A stretch of 64,000 nucleotides of DNA from an uncultured delta proteobacterium. GTDB lineage: Bacteria > Desulfobacterota > Desulfobulbia > Desulfobulbales > Desulfurivibrionaceae. Under the pieces are notes generated by a model. The model made no database searches, had not been told where the DNA came from, and worked only from the letters and a program-made list of their open reading frames with translations. Positions 8,485 through 16,059 of this stretch are shown piece after piece; position 1 is the first letter of the stretch; every line of letters starts with the position of its first letter. Made by a program: the position numbers and the translations under genes. The DNA lies in the NCBI GenBank assembly GCA_903869265.1, contig CAIPYE010000015.1:310001-374000 (forward strand), read 5' to 3'.

Positions 8485-8540
8485 GTTTTCTCTACTTATC
8501 CATTCAAACACCTTACCTAACTTCGATCCCCCAAAAATAC

Positions 8541-8575
8541 AAAAAAAGCCCCCGACACCTTGCGGCACCGGGGGC
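8541..8575 (-). terminator. Rho-independent terminator of the molybdoenzyme operon, copy 2
   Basis: On the minus strand GCCCCCG pairs with CGGGGGC around a GCAA loop, followed by seven T. It starts about 30 bases after the ferredoxin-subunit stop codon. A diverged copy lies beyond the IS at 6968-7001. Confidence 0.75.
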
Positions 8576-8604
8576 TTTTCATAACCGGAAAAACGCGATA
8601 CGAC

Positions 8605-9420
8605 TTATTCCTTCTCGTCCTCACTCAAACCCTTGACAATCATCGCCCCTGCCAAGCCAAGCATGCCAAAACTCTTGGCCTTATCCATGGCCGGTTTCAG
8701 CATATGGGCCATGATGGTCCGGCGCAGATTGGCCTGCGGCATGGCCTGCGGGGTTGAGGTGGTGGTCAGCAGGTGCATGTCCTTTTTGTTGCCGTAATAC
8801 CGAACGTTGGGGCCGATCTTCACCTTGGCGCTTTCCAGCTTGACCGCACCCTTCTGCACATACTTGGACACCTCGGAATTGGGATCGCTCAGATCCCCGA
8901 ATATCCGGGCGCGGGCCAGACAGGTCTGCACACAGGCAGGCTCAAGCCCAGCAGCCACACGCTCCACGCAGAAGGTGCACTTGTCGGCCTTGGGATCGCC
9001 CTCTTCCTCGTTCACGTAGCGGGCGCTGTACGGGCAGGCATCGGCGCAGGCGCCGCAGCCGAGGCAACGTTCCTTGTCGATCTGCACCGTGCCGTTGAAA
9101 GGGTCCTTCCAGGTGGCGGCCACTTCCATCTTCTTGGTCGCCCCGGTTTTCGGATCGGTAAAAGTGGCCTCAACCTTGTCTGCGGGACAGACTTCCACAC
9201 AGGCAGGTTTGTCGCAGTGGTTGCACAGGCCGGGATAATAGGTGGACGCCAAACCCTGAGGGGTCTTGCTGGGACCGAGGCGTTTTACCCAATTTCTTCT
9301 CCGATCCCTGTCCGCCGAATCCTTGCCCACGGGAACCTCCCACTCCGCCCGGCAGGCAATGGCACAGGCGTGGCAACCCACACATTTCTCAAGATCTATA
9401 ATCATTCCGTATTGACTCAC
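8605..9420 (-). CDS. Four-cluster [4Fe-4S] ferredoxin subunit (PsrB/PhsB/NrfC-like)
   Basis: Electron-transfer subunit of a molybdoenzyme, 271 residues. Four cysteine groups are visible: CVGCHACAIAC (Cys13-Cys23), CNHCDKPACVEVC, CLGCGACADACP and CTFC with a later CVQTC, enough for four [4Fe-4S] clusters. After the last cluster a C-terminal tail of about 80 residues includes KSFGMLGLAGAMIVKG, a short hydrophobic patch that could touch the membrane. It follows the catalytic subunit by about 60 bases and precedes a terminator. No NrfD/PsrC membrane anchor gene follows, which is unusual for this arrangement. Confidence 0.9.
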   Translation of the reverse strand: MSQYGMIIDLEKCVGCHACAIACRAEWEVPVGKDSADRDRRRNWVKRLGPSKTPQGLASTYYPGLCNHCDKPACVEVCPADKVEATFTDPKTGATKKMEVAATWKDPFNGTVQIDKERCLGCGACADACPYSARYVNEEEGDPKADKCTFCVERVAAGLEPACVQTCLARARIFGDLSDPNSEVSKYVQKGAVKLESAKVKIGPNVRYYGNKKDMHLLTTTSTPQAMPQANLRRTIMAHMLKPAMDKAKSFGMLGLAGAMIVKGLSEDEKE

Positions 9421-9483
9421 GGCAGTTCCTCCAAAACAAAATAGTTAATTTCTCTGGGGCATCATCAGTTAGATAACCGCCGC

Positions 9484-11739
9484 TCATGCGGGAATGCTCA
9501 GCACCTTGCCATTTTTGATGAACTTGACGAAATTATTCCGCATACCATGCGCGCCGGTTTCAGGATCAACCGCCAGCTTGGTGATGAGGCTCTGATCGTC
9601 GATACCCTTGCCAACAGCAACTGTCATGGCCGGGTTCATACAGCCGTAGCCGTGAGCCATGTAAATGGTATCCTTGCGGATGCCAGGGGTCACCTTGACA
9701 ACAGAAGAGGTTCTGGATTTCACCCCGTCCTGGTTGACCAGTTCAATACGATCGCCGTCTTGAAGTCCCATCTTTTTGGCAGATTCGTCATTGAGCCATA
9801 CCGGATTTTCCGGCATCTCATTGTGCAGCCAGGTATTGTTCTGGGAACGGCTGAAGGTGTGAACCGGCGACCGTCCGTACACCAGTCGGGCAAAGCCCTT
9901 GGGCGTATCGGGCACCGGAATGTAGGTGGGCACTGCGGGAAAGCCGGCCTCGGCAAGCTCCTGGCTGAAGAATTTCACCTTGAGCGTCGTGCCGTAAGGG
10001 TCAGCGCCGGGCTGCACATGGATGCCGCCCTCCTTGACCAGTTGTTCGATGGAAAGATTGGCCCCGGCAAGCATCTTCTCGGTCTTTTCTTCCTGGGTTT
10101 TCACCGGAATATGCTGCCCAAGGCCCATGCGTTTGGCCAGCTCATTGGTGATCCAGACCGGGTCCTTGCGCTCATGATCAGCGGCAGTCATGGATACCAA
10201 CGGCATGCGGGCGGCAATGTACTGCTCCTGCTTGCCGGACAGATCCCACTGGGTGCCGGCTTTGATCAAGTCATACCGTTCCAGGTAAGAGGATTCGGGA
10301 AGCAGGATGTCGGCGTACATGGTGATGTCGGTGGGCATGAGATCGCAGACCATGACGAAATCCATCTGCTGGAGCATCTTAATGGTCAGTTCCTGGCTGG
10401 GCACGGTCTGGATGGGGTTCTGGCCCCAGGCAATAAAGGCTTTGATCGCATACGGCTTACCGGAAACAGCGGCGTCACGGATCAAATCGGTCGGGGTGCC
10501 CGGAGGCGAAAACGGGTACTTCTTGGCCATCTTGTGCAGGGCATGCGCCTCAGCATGTTCTTCATTGATCTTGGGCCAAGCGCCTGCTTTGCCCACCTTG
10601 GGACCCTTCCCATTTACAAAACCGCCCTTGACGCCAATGGCGCCCAGAAGACCGGTGAGACAGGCCAGAGAACGTTCCCGCTGGAAGTCATTGCCGTTCC
10701 AGCTCACGTGGCGTCCCGGATGGATGGAGACATTAGGGGCGTTGGCAGCCAGCATCTCGGCCACTTCTTTAATCTGCTTGGCCGGGACATCACAAATCTT
10801 GGCAGCCCATTCAGGGGTGGCCTTGGAAATGCCTTCCTTGAATTTGTCAAAGCCTTCACCGTTGGCCTCCACATAGGCCTTGTTATATTTGCCGGTCTTG
10901 ATCAGATGATTCATGATTGCCAGCAAGAATGCGGTATCGGTGCCGGGTTTGATCTTGACCCATATATCCGCCTTCGCTACCGACGCGGAGAAACGGGGAT
11001 CAACCACGATCAACTTGGCGCCGTTCTCAAGGCCTTTCAGATAACGCTTCACATGGGAAACGTGTACATTCTCGCCAAAATGGCCGCCCAAAAGCAAAAT
11101 AGCTTTGGCATTCGCCATATCAACGTTTTCGTCCGGCGCGGTGTCCAGGGTGGCAACATAGGCCATGTCACGAATACCGCGACACTGGAAGAAAGATGCC
11201 TCAGAGATGTTGGGGGTACCAACGACATTCTCAAAGAAACTCATTGGGTATGTTGCTGATGCACCATGGGGGAACATGGCAATGCCGTGAGGACCATGCT
11301 TGTCCACCACACCCTTGAGTTTTGTGGCACACTCATCAAGGGCTTCATCCCAGGAAATCCTCTTCCACTGGGGCGCGCCGCGTTTGCCCACGTTCTTCAT
11401 GGGGAATTTTAAGCGGTCGGGATCGTAAAGCAGCTTGATTCCGGCGTTACCGCGGGCGCAGATACTCTGACCGTTATCGATGCTCTTGGGGTTGCCCTCA
11501 AGCTTCACCAGCTTGCCGTCCCGGACCTTGCCCACCAGCTGACAGCGCCAGAAGCACATCTCGCAGACACCTCCCACCACAGTTTTGGTGTCGGCAAAGC
11601 TGCCCGGTGCGGTAAAAGGTTTCTTGACAAACGGTGTGCTCGCATTCGCCCTGTTGGCAAAACAGCCGGACATCGCTGCCGTGGCCGCCGCAAGGGATGC
11701 GGTCTGGAGAAATTTACGTCTCGTCAGATTCAAAGCCAT
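9484..11739 (-). CDS. Tat-exported molybdopterin oxidoreductase, PsrA/PhsA-like catalytic subunit
   Basis: A 751-residue DMSO-reductase-family enzyme. A twin-arginine signal (TRRKFLQTA, Arg7-Arg8) predicts export in folded form. The N-terminal [4Fe-4S] site is Cys59, Cys62, Cys66 and Cys94 (CEMCFWRC ... CARG), and Cys186 in ASFFQCRG is the probable molybdenum ligand. The overall pattern (NAGIKLLYDPDRLKFPM, VVDPRFSASVAKAD) is closest to polysulfide, thiosulfate and related sulfur-compound reductases; the substrate cannot be read from sequence. The ATG comes one base after the torD stop codon with its ribosome site inside torD. No membrane subunit is encoded, so the complex is probably periplasmic or docks with another quinone partner. 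Confidence 0.9.
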   Translation of the reverse strand: MALNLTRRKFLQTASLAAATAAMSGCFANRANASTPFVKKPFTAPGSFADTKTVVGGVCEMCFWRCQLVGKVRDGKLVKLEGNPKSIDNGQSICARGNAGIKLLYDPDRLKFPMKNVGKRGAPQWKRISWDEALDECATKLKGVVDKHGPHGIAMFPHGASATYPMSFFENVVGTPNISEASFFQCRGIRDMAYVATLDTAPDENVDMANAKAILLLGGHFGENVHVSHVKRYLKGLENGAKLIVVDPRFSASVAKADIWVKIKPGTDTAFLLAIMNHLIKTGKYNKAYVEANGEGFDKFKEGISKATPEWAAKICDVPAKQIKEVAEMLAANAPNVSIHPGRHVSWNGNDFQRERSLACLTGLLGAIGVKGGFVNGKGPKVGKAGAWPKINEEHAEAHALHKMAKKYPFSPPGTPTDLIRDAAVSGKPYAIKAFIAWGQNPIQTVPSQELTIKMLQQMDFVMVCDLMPTDITMYADILLPESSYLERYDLIKAGTQWDLSGKQEQYIAARMPLVSMTAADHERKDPVWITNELAKRMGLGQHIPVKTQEEKTEKMLAGANLSIEQLVKEGGIHVQPGADPYGTTLKVKFFSQELAEAGFPAVPTYIPVPDTPKGFARLVYGRSPVHTFSRSQNNTWLHNEMPENPVWLNDESAKKMGLQDGDRIELVNQDGVKSRTSSVVKVTPGIRKDTIYMAHGYGCMNPAMTVAVGKGIDDQSLITKLAVDPETGAHGMRNNFVKFIKNGKVLSIPA

Positions 11740-11740
11740 T

Positions 11741-12307
11741 TCACAGTTCCTCCCTTGTAAAAAAATCGATAAGATTGACTAAAATTACATAAAAAGGGTG
11801 GCGACCCTTTTGTAACACTCGTGCCTGAAATTTAGGAAACCACGGTCTGAAATGCTGGGACAAAAACAGCTCTTCCGCATCGCTCTTGCCTTCCTCGGCA
11901 AGAAGAGCCAGAAATTCCAGTTCAAAGGTGATATGATCGGGGATATCCGCCTCGCCTGCCAGGTCGAAACCCTGCTCACGGTAAAAGGCCTTGGCCTTTT
12001 CCGCACTGGGGCCGTAGAGCATGCCGTCATCGCTGAGATAAACCGAACCGTATGGCGGCGCGATCACGGTGGGGATGGCGTTCACAAACAGTCGGGTGTG
12101 TTCCACCTGTAGCGGCTCAAGCCAATCAGCCTTTTCAAAGATTGACTGCCGAAGGGATTGCGCATCTGCATCCCAGCCAAGTTCGGCAAGAAAGGTATCG
12201 AACACGGAGAAATAATCCGGCCGCATCCAGTCGGGACTGGGATATCGCATGGACTGGGCGAGAAAACGGTAGATTTCCGCCATGCTGATTGAGGTGGTTT
12301 GGGTCAT
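11741..12307 (-). CDS. TorD/DmsD-family molybdoenzyme chaperone
   Basis: Cytosolic chaperone that holds the molybdoenzyme apoprotein and guards its Tat signal until cofactor is inserted. The 188-residue helical protein shows the family signature EHTRLFVNAIPTVIAPPYGS near residues 70-89 and a downstream FELEFLALLAEE helix. It is the first gene of the operon, and its stop is one base from the start of the catalytic subunit. The ribosome site (AAGTGAG) is moderate. A TGTGA-N6-TCATC box and a RegA-type site lie upstream. Confidence 0.9.
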   Translation of the reverse strand: MTQTTSISMAEIYRFLAQSMRYPSPDWMRPDYFSVFDTFLAELGWDADAQSLRQSIFEKADWLEPLQVEHTRLFVNAIPTVIAPPYGSVYLSDDGMLYGPSAEKAKAFYREQGFDLAGEADIPDHITFELEFLALLAEEGKSDAEELFLSQHFRPWFPKFQARVLQKGRHPFYVILVNLIDFFTREEL

Positions 12308-12351
12308 GGTCTCACTTTGGGTATTGATATATCGTTAAAAAAGGCTCTCCG

Positions 12352-12367
12352 GATGATATCCATCACA
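12352..12367 (-). promoter_or_regulatory. Possible CRP/FNR-family box upstream of torD
   Basis: On the minus strand TGTGA-N6-TCATC is one good half-site and one imperfect half-site of a CRP/FNR-type palindrome, about 45 bases before the torD start. An anaerobic or metabolic regulator would fit a reductase operon. Confidence 0.3.
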
Positions 12368-12469
12368 TCGAAGAGCAGGAAACAATACTGAGAAGATTCC
12401 CACCCGGTGAGCATTGCAAGGAGAGGAAACAACAAAAACGCTATAACACGAGCCTCCCTGGTTGCAAAT

Positions 12470-12484
12470 GCGTCAAATTGTCGC
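12470..12484 (+). promoter_or_regulatory. RegA/PrrA-type binding site
   Basis: GCGTC-AAATT-GTCGC matches the published RegA/PrrA half-site pattern GCGNC-N5-GNCGC exactly. It lies in the divergent region between torD and the regB-like kinase, 19 bases before the likely kinase start. It could mediate autoregulation and control of the molybdoenzyme operon. Confidence 0.55.
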
Positions 12485-12502
12485 ACCTGCAACCAAGGAG
12501 AA

Positions 12503-13957
12503 ATGTTGTTCTTCAACTTCCCACTGAATAATGGTATGCAGCAGCAGCAAAGGTTGTTTTTCAATAAAAAACGAGGCTATTCAGTGCATAGTGCCAGTCA
12601 ACATAACAATCTGCCAGAACATGACAAAAATACCGCCTCGGCCAGAATCGCCTTTGCCTGGCTGCTGCATTTGCGCTGGGGCGCGGTGGCAGCCCAAGTT
12701 CTCCTGGTACTCATCGCCCTCTTTTTTCTTAAAATCAATCTCCCCTACCGGATTATTTCCGGTATCCTGGCCTTTGAGATCATCACCAATCTCCTGTTCG
12801 CTTTCCTGAAAAAGAAAGAAAAGCCCATTGCCGACCAGCTTTTCACCCTGGTCATGTTTCTGGATACGGCCCTGCTCACCGGTCTTATCTACTATTCCGG
12901 CGGCCCCATGAACCCGTTCACCTTCCTGTATCTGGTACATATCACTCTGGGCGCCATCCTCATGACACCCGCCTGGTCATGGAGTCTGGTTGGGTTCACC
13001 ACCGGTTGCTATGCTGCCCTTTTTTTCTTGCCTGCCGATGGCCGGGTGGACCAATCCTGTCATCCGGAACCTGCGGTTCTGGCAACCCTGAGCGACCCCC
13101 TGAAAATCCATCTCCAAGGCATGTGGATCGCCTTTGCCGTAACCGCATTTTTTATTGTTTTCTTTGTCAGCCGGATTCAACTGGCCCTGGCCAGGCACCA
13201 GAAAACCCTTGCAGACCTGAAAGAGGAAAGAACAAAAAGCGAAAAAATGGCCTCCCTGGCCACCCTGGCTGCTGGGGCAGCCCATGAATTTTCCACCCCA
13301 TTGTCAACCATTGCCGTGGCTGCGGGCGAGATGCTCCATGCCCTGAAAAAAAACAGCGGGGAAAGCGGGGAAGAAGAATTTCCCGAACTTCTTGCCGATG
13401 TCGTCCTGATCCGCGATCAGGTAAAACGGTGCAAGGATATTCTCTTCCATTTGGCTGCCGATGCCGGAGACCAGATGGGTGAGCCTTTCACGGATTTTTC
13501 CATGAACACGCTCATGAAAAAACTGCTCGACACCTTGCCCAATCCCCTTAAAAATCAGGTACAATATACCGACAAAACAGGTGGGATCATTGTCAGGATG
13601 CCGCTTCGCACCCTGCGCCGCATTGTTCGGGGGCTCATCAAAAATGCTCTGGATGCCGCCCCGAACGCGCCGGTTCTGGTGGAATGCCGGCAGGACGCAG
13701 CCCGGCTTTATATTGAAGTCACGGACAATGGCTCCGGTATGGCCCCGGACATTGCCGCCCGGGCGGCTGAGCCGTTTTTCACCACTAAGGAGCCGGGCAA
13801 GGGGTTGGGGCTTGGCCTCTTTCTTGCCCAATCAATAGCCGAACGGTTTGGCGGGGGCCTGAACCTTATTTCCGAGGCAGGCAAGGGTTCGAAGGTGACG
13901 CTTTTCTTTAACCTGCAACAGATAACAGCCGGTACGCCGGAGGTACTTCATGGATAA
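12503..13957 (+). CDS. regB: RegB/PrrB-type redox-sensing histidine kinase
   Basis: Membrane sensor that phosphorylates the adjacent RegA-type regulator. The N-terminal half has six hydrophobic segments, with the RegB quinone-site motif GGPMNPF after the fourth. The H-box is LAAGAAHEFSTPL with His261; the N-box (NALDAAP), G1 (DNGSGM) and G2 (GKGLGLGLF) follow. RegB's H-box is normally HELGTPL, so this is a close variant. The ATG at 12503 has an AAGGAG just upstream; a GTG at 12407 would add 32 residues without improving the match. The stop overlaps the regulator start by eight bases. The likely input is quinone-pool redox state (family knowledge). Confidence 0.88.
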   Translation: MLFFNFPLNNGMQQQQRLFFNKKRGYSVHSASQHNNLPEHDKNTASARIAFAWLLHLRWGAVAAQVLLVLIALFFLKINLPYRIISGILAFEIITNLLFAFLKKKEKPIADQLFTLVMFLDTALLTGLIYYSGGPMNPFTFLYLVHITLGAILMTPAWSWSLVGFTTGCYAALFFLPADGRVDQSCHPEPAVLATLSDPLKIHLQGMWIAFAVTAFFIVFFVSRIQLALARHQKTLADLKEERTKSEKMASLATLAAGAAHEFSTPLSTIAVAAGEMLHALKKNSGESGEEEFPELLADVVLIRDQVKRCKDILFHLAADAGDQMGEPFTDFSMNTLMKKLLDTLPNPLKNQVQYTDKTGGIIVRMPLRTLRRIVRGLIKNALDAAPNAPVLVECRQDAARLYIEVTDNGSGMAPDIAARAAEPFFTTKEPGKGLGLGLFLAQSIAERFGGGLNLISEAGKGSKVTLFFNLQQITAGTPEVLHG

Positions 13958-14486
13958 GACGATTCTTCTGGTTGACGATGAGGAGCTGTTCCGAGAACGG
14001 CTGGAAAAAGCTTTTAGCCAGCGGGGATTCACGGTTTTCACCGCCGGTAATTTCGATGAGGCCGTACGGGTTATTGGCGAAGAGAAGCCTATCATGGGGG
14101 TGATCGATCTCAAAATGCCCGGCAAGTCTGGATTGGAGCTTATTGCCGCAGCCAGGGAAATCAACCCGGACATGCAGATGGTCGTGCTCACCGGCTACGG
14201 CAGCATAGCCACGGCCACGGAGGCGGTCCGACTGGGAGCACTCTATTATCTACCCAAGCCAGCAGATGTGGACGATATTCTCAGCGCTTTTGCCCGAAAC
14301 CCAGAGCTTAACCTGGAGGTGGACCAGGATGAATTCTCGGCCCCATCCCTGGCCAGAGCCGAGTGGGAACACATCAATCGCGTGCTCACCGACTGCGACG
14401 GCAACATCTCCCTGGCCGCCAAGAAACTCGATCTGCACCGAAGAACCCTGCAACGAAAGCTGCAAAAATATCCTCCCAGCAAATAA
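13950..14486 (+). CDS. regA: RegA/PrrA/ActR-type response regulator
   Basis: A 178-residue regulator: receiver domain with phosphorylation site Asp53 (GVIDLKMPG), acidic pair in LLVDDEE and lysine in LPKPAD; then a Fis-type helix-turn-helix at the C-terminus (WEHINRVL, SLAAKKLDLHRRTLQRKLQK). The HRRTLQR recognition segment is the hallmark of the RegA family. It overlaps the kinase gene, so both are co-translated. A matching RegA-type site is in the divergent promoter region. Targets probably include the kinase operon and the molybdoenzyme operon (inference). Confidence 0.92.
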   Translation: MDKTILLVDDEELFRERLEKAFSQRGFTVFTAGNFDEAVRVIGEEKPIMGVIDLKMPGKSGLELIAAAREINPDMQMVVLTGYGSIATATEAVRLGALYYLPKPADVDDILSAFARNPELNLEVDQDEFSAPSLARAEWEHINRVLTDCDGNISLAAKKLDLHRRTLQRKLQKYPPSK

Positions 14487-14515
14487 ACCGGCAACCCTCC
14501 CATAAGGAGACGGAC

Positions 14516-15070
14516 ATGCACACCAAACAACCTGACAACACTTACGGAAATAGGTTTATCCTATTGGCGTTGAGCGTGACAATGCTGCTGACCAGCGGCC
14601 TAGCCTTGGCCGCTGGTCCGGAACCCCAAACAATCACCGAGGGGATGACTTGCGCAGCCTGCGGCATGTATCCGCAGCGCTACCCGCAATGGCAGACCCA
14701 GGTGATTTTCACCGATGGCACCATGGCCGCCTTTGACGGCAACAAATGCATGTTCCGCTTCCTTCTCAATATGCAGAAATTCGCGCCCGAACGTAAGCCT
14801 GAGCAGATAGCCGCCATCTGGGTCAAGGATTTCAAAACCAGCAAGTGGCTTGACGGCAAAGCAGCCCATTACGTGATCGACAGCAAGGAGATGGGGCCAA
14901 TGGGTAAGGAACTTATCCCCTTTGCCACCCGTGCCGCTGCGGAAGAATTCCAGAAGGCCAATGGTGGAACCATCGAAACTTACGCAAACATCAGCATGGC
15001 CACCATAAAACCGCTCATGGGCGGGGGAATGCACATGCAGATGAATACGCAGCACCCTCCCATGCAATAA
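14516..15070 (+). CDS. nosL: NosL-family copper-binding protein
   Basis: A 184-residue exported protein. A signal peptide (hydrophobic residues 14-31, ending near LALAAG) leads into MTCAACGMYPQRYPQW, the NosL cysteine/methionine copper site, and DGTMAAFDGNKCMFRFL. The C-terminus is methionine/histidine-rich (GGGMHMQMNTQHPPMQ), which would bind Cu(I). Classical NosL delivers copper to nitrous oxide reductase, but no nosZ is in the window; the gene instead follows a RegAB pair by 29 bases. The ATG at 14516 has a strong AAGGAG site. It may act as a periplasmic copper chaperone for another enzyme. Confidence 0.88.
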   Translation: MHTKQPDNTYGNRFILLALSVTMLLTSGLALAAGPEPQTITEGMTCAACGMYPQRYPQWQTQVIFTDGTMAAFDGNKCMFRFLLNMQKFAPERKPEQIAAIWVKDFKTSKWLDGKAAHYVIDSKEMGPMGKELIPFATRAAAEEFQKANGGTIETYANISMATIKPLMGGGMHMQMNTQHPPMQ

Positions 15071-15257
15071 ATCCACCCGGCAAGGCACGGGAACCTCCCC
15101 TCTGCCTTGCTGAGCCCTGCCCAACGTCAGACCTGCCATCCACAGTTGTCATGATCAACGGAAACAACAGCTTTACGGGATACTGCCCTTTCGTGCCCCC
15201 TTAATCTTCACATCCCCAGTTTGCATATAACTATTTGATTTTACGCAACTTTTATTG

Positions 15258-15285
15258 TTGACTTCCCACCTGAAAGACTTATTAT
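15258..15285 (+). promoter_or_regulatory. Sigma70-type promoter for the small membrane-protein pair
   Basis: TTGACT (15258-15263) and TATTAT (15280-15285) with a 16-base spacer, about 55 bases before the start codon of the 71-residue gene. Confidence 0.5.
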
Positions 15286-15342
15286 GTGATCAAGGAGTGA
15301 ATGTATCTCTGGAAATTTCATAACACGGGAAGGAGGCAAACC

Positions 15343-15558
15343 ATGAAACAGACATCATTAGCAAAAACGAGAACCCGGACCAAAGCTGTAACGAGAGAAG
15401 CAACGGACATCGGAATTTCAACAGGAGCCTTGACCGTTTTTGGCACCCTCTCAACCATGACGGGACTGTGGGCAGTGGCCTGTTTTGTCGGTGCATTAAT
15501 CGCCACCGGAGGCCCCTTTGCTCTGGCCAGCGCCTGGATTTCCGCAGTAGCCGGATGA
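15343..15558 (+). CDS. Small glycine-rich membrane protein (pair member 1)
   Basis: A 71-residue protein: a basic N-terminus (KTRTRTKAVTR), then two hydrophobic segments, ALTVFGTLSTM and LWAVACFVGALIATGG, and a tail ALASAWISAVAG. The AAGGAGG seven bases before this ATG selects it over an ATG at 15301. Its pattern (GL-x5-F-x-G-x-LI, W-I-x-A-x2-G) resembles the next gene product, suggesting a duplicated pair. The stop codon overlaps the next start. Function not recognised; it may form a small membrane complex with its neighbour. Confidence 0.65.
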   Translation: MKQTSLAKTRTRTKAVTREATDIGISTGALTVFGTLSTMTGLWAVACFVGALIATGGPFALASAWISAVAG

Positions 15559-15845
15559 TGAGAAACAAAAGCTACTCGCCGTCCACGCTGGGGACAGCTC
15601 ACATGCGGGATGACTTCCCCATGACAAAGGCAAGGATAAAAATAAAAAATCCCGCCTTTCTCGGAGAACCGGGCCCCAGCACAGATGTTGGCCATGAAGT
15701 TTCCAAGGCTGGCCTGGGAGTTATTCTCTGTGCAGCAGCGATCATCGGACTGAACGGTTTTCTCTTTTTCATCGGAGGACTTATTAAAAGTTACGGCATC
15801 ACAGGGTTAGTGAAGGGATGGATCATCGCCTGCACCGGCATATAA
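15555..15845 (+). CDS. Small glycine-rich membrane protein (pair member 2)
   Basis: A 96-residue protein whose ATG overlaps the previous gene's TGA (ATGATGA), giving translational coupling; a shorter form from the ATG at 15621 is also possible. A charged N-terminal half is followed by AGLGVILCAAAIIGLNGFLF and FIGGLIKSYGITGLVKGWII. The second half aligns by eye with the C-terminal half of the preceding protein. A terminator follows at 15901. Function unknown; the pair lies upstream of an FtsH-type protease. Confidence 0.6.
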   Translation: MMRNKSYSPSTLGTAHMRDDFPMTKARIKIKNPAFLGEPGPSTDVGHEVSKAGLGVILCAAAIIGLNGFLFFIGGLIKSYGITGLVKGWIIACTGI

Positions 15846-15900
15846 CTGCAACCCCTCTCACGGAAACATCTTCAAAACAAACGCGTAAAAACACAAATAC

Positions 15901-15940
15901 AAGCCCGGAATGTACTCTGCGTATGTTCCGGGCTTTTTTT
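15901..15940 (+). terminator. Rho-independent terminator
   Basis: AAGCCCGGAA (15901-15910) and TTCCGGGCTT (15926-15935) are perfect complements and are followed by a T-run. It ends the small membrane-protein pair. Confidence 0.85.
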
Positions 15941-15948
15941 ATTTATAA

Positions 15949-15978
15949 TTGGCAGCCGAATACTGCTTCCAGTACAAT
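15949..15978 (+). promoter_or_regulatory. Possible sigma70 promoter of the ftsH-type gene
   Basis: TTGGCA (15949-15954) and TACAAT (15973-15978) with an 18-base spacer, directly after the terminator and 82 bases before the start codon. Confidence 0.4.
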
Positions 15979-16059
15979 GAATAAATAAGAACTCCATCCG
16001 AAAACCCGTAAAAGCCAGCCCGTTGCGCGCAAGCGCATCGCCAGCAGAACGAGGTTGCC

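Larger units (their letters stand above)
7051..8501 (-). mobile_element. IS110-family insertion sequence, IS1111-type
   Basis: The element contains one DEDD transposase gene (7370-8401). Imperfect inverted repeats sit near both ends: plus-strand GATAAGTAAAG and GGAAAACGG around 7051-7075, and the complementary GATAAGTAGAG and GAAAACGG at 8482-8500. Subterminal inverted repeats and a long noncoding region downstream of the transposase, rather than upstream, are known features of the IS1111 subgroup. The exact ends cannot be fixed without an empty-site comparison. No target duplication is expected for this family. Confidence 0.55.

Noticed and set aside
15301-15558. Earlier ATG for the first small membrane protein
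   Set aside because: The ribosome site AGGAG is only three bases away, whereas the ATG at 15343 has AAGGAGG at a good distance.
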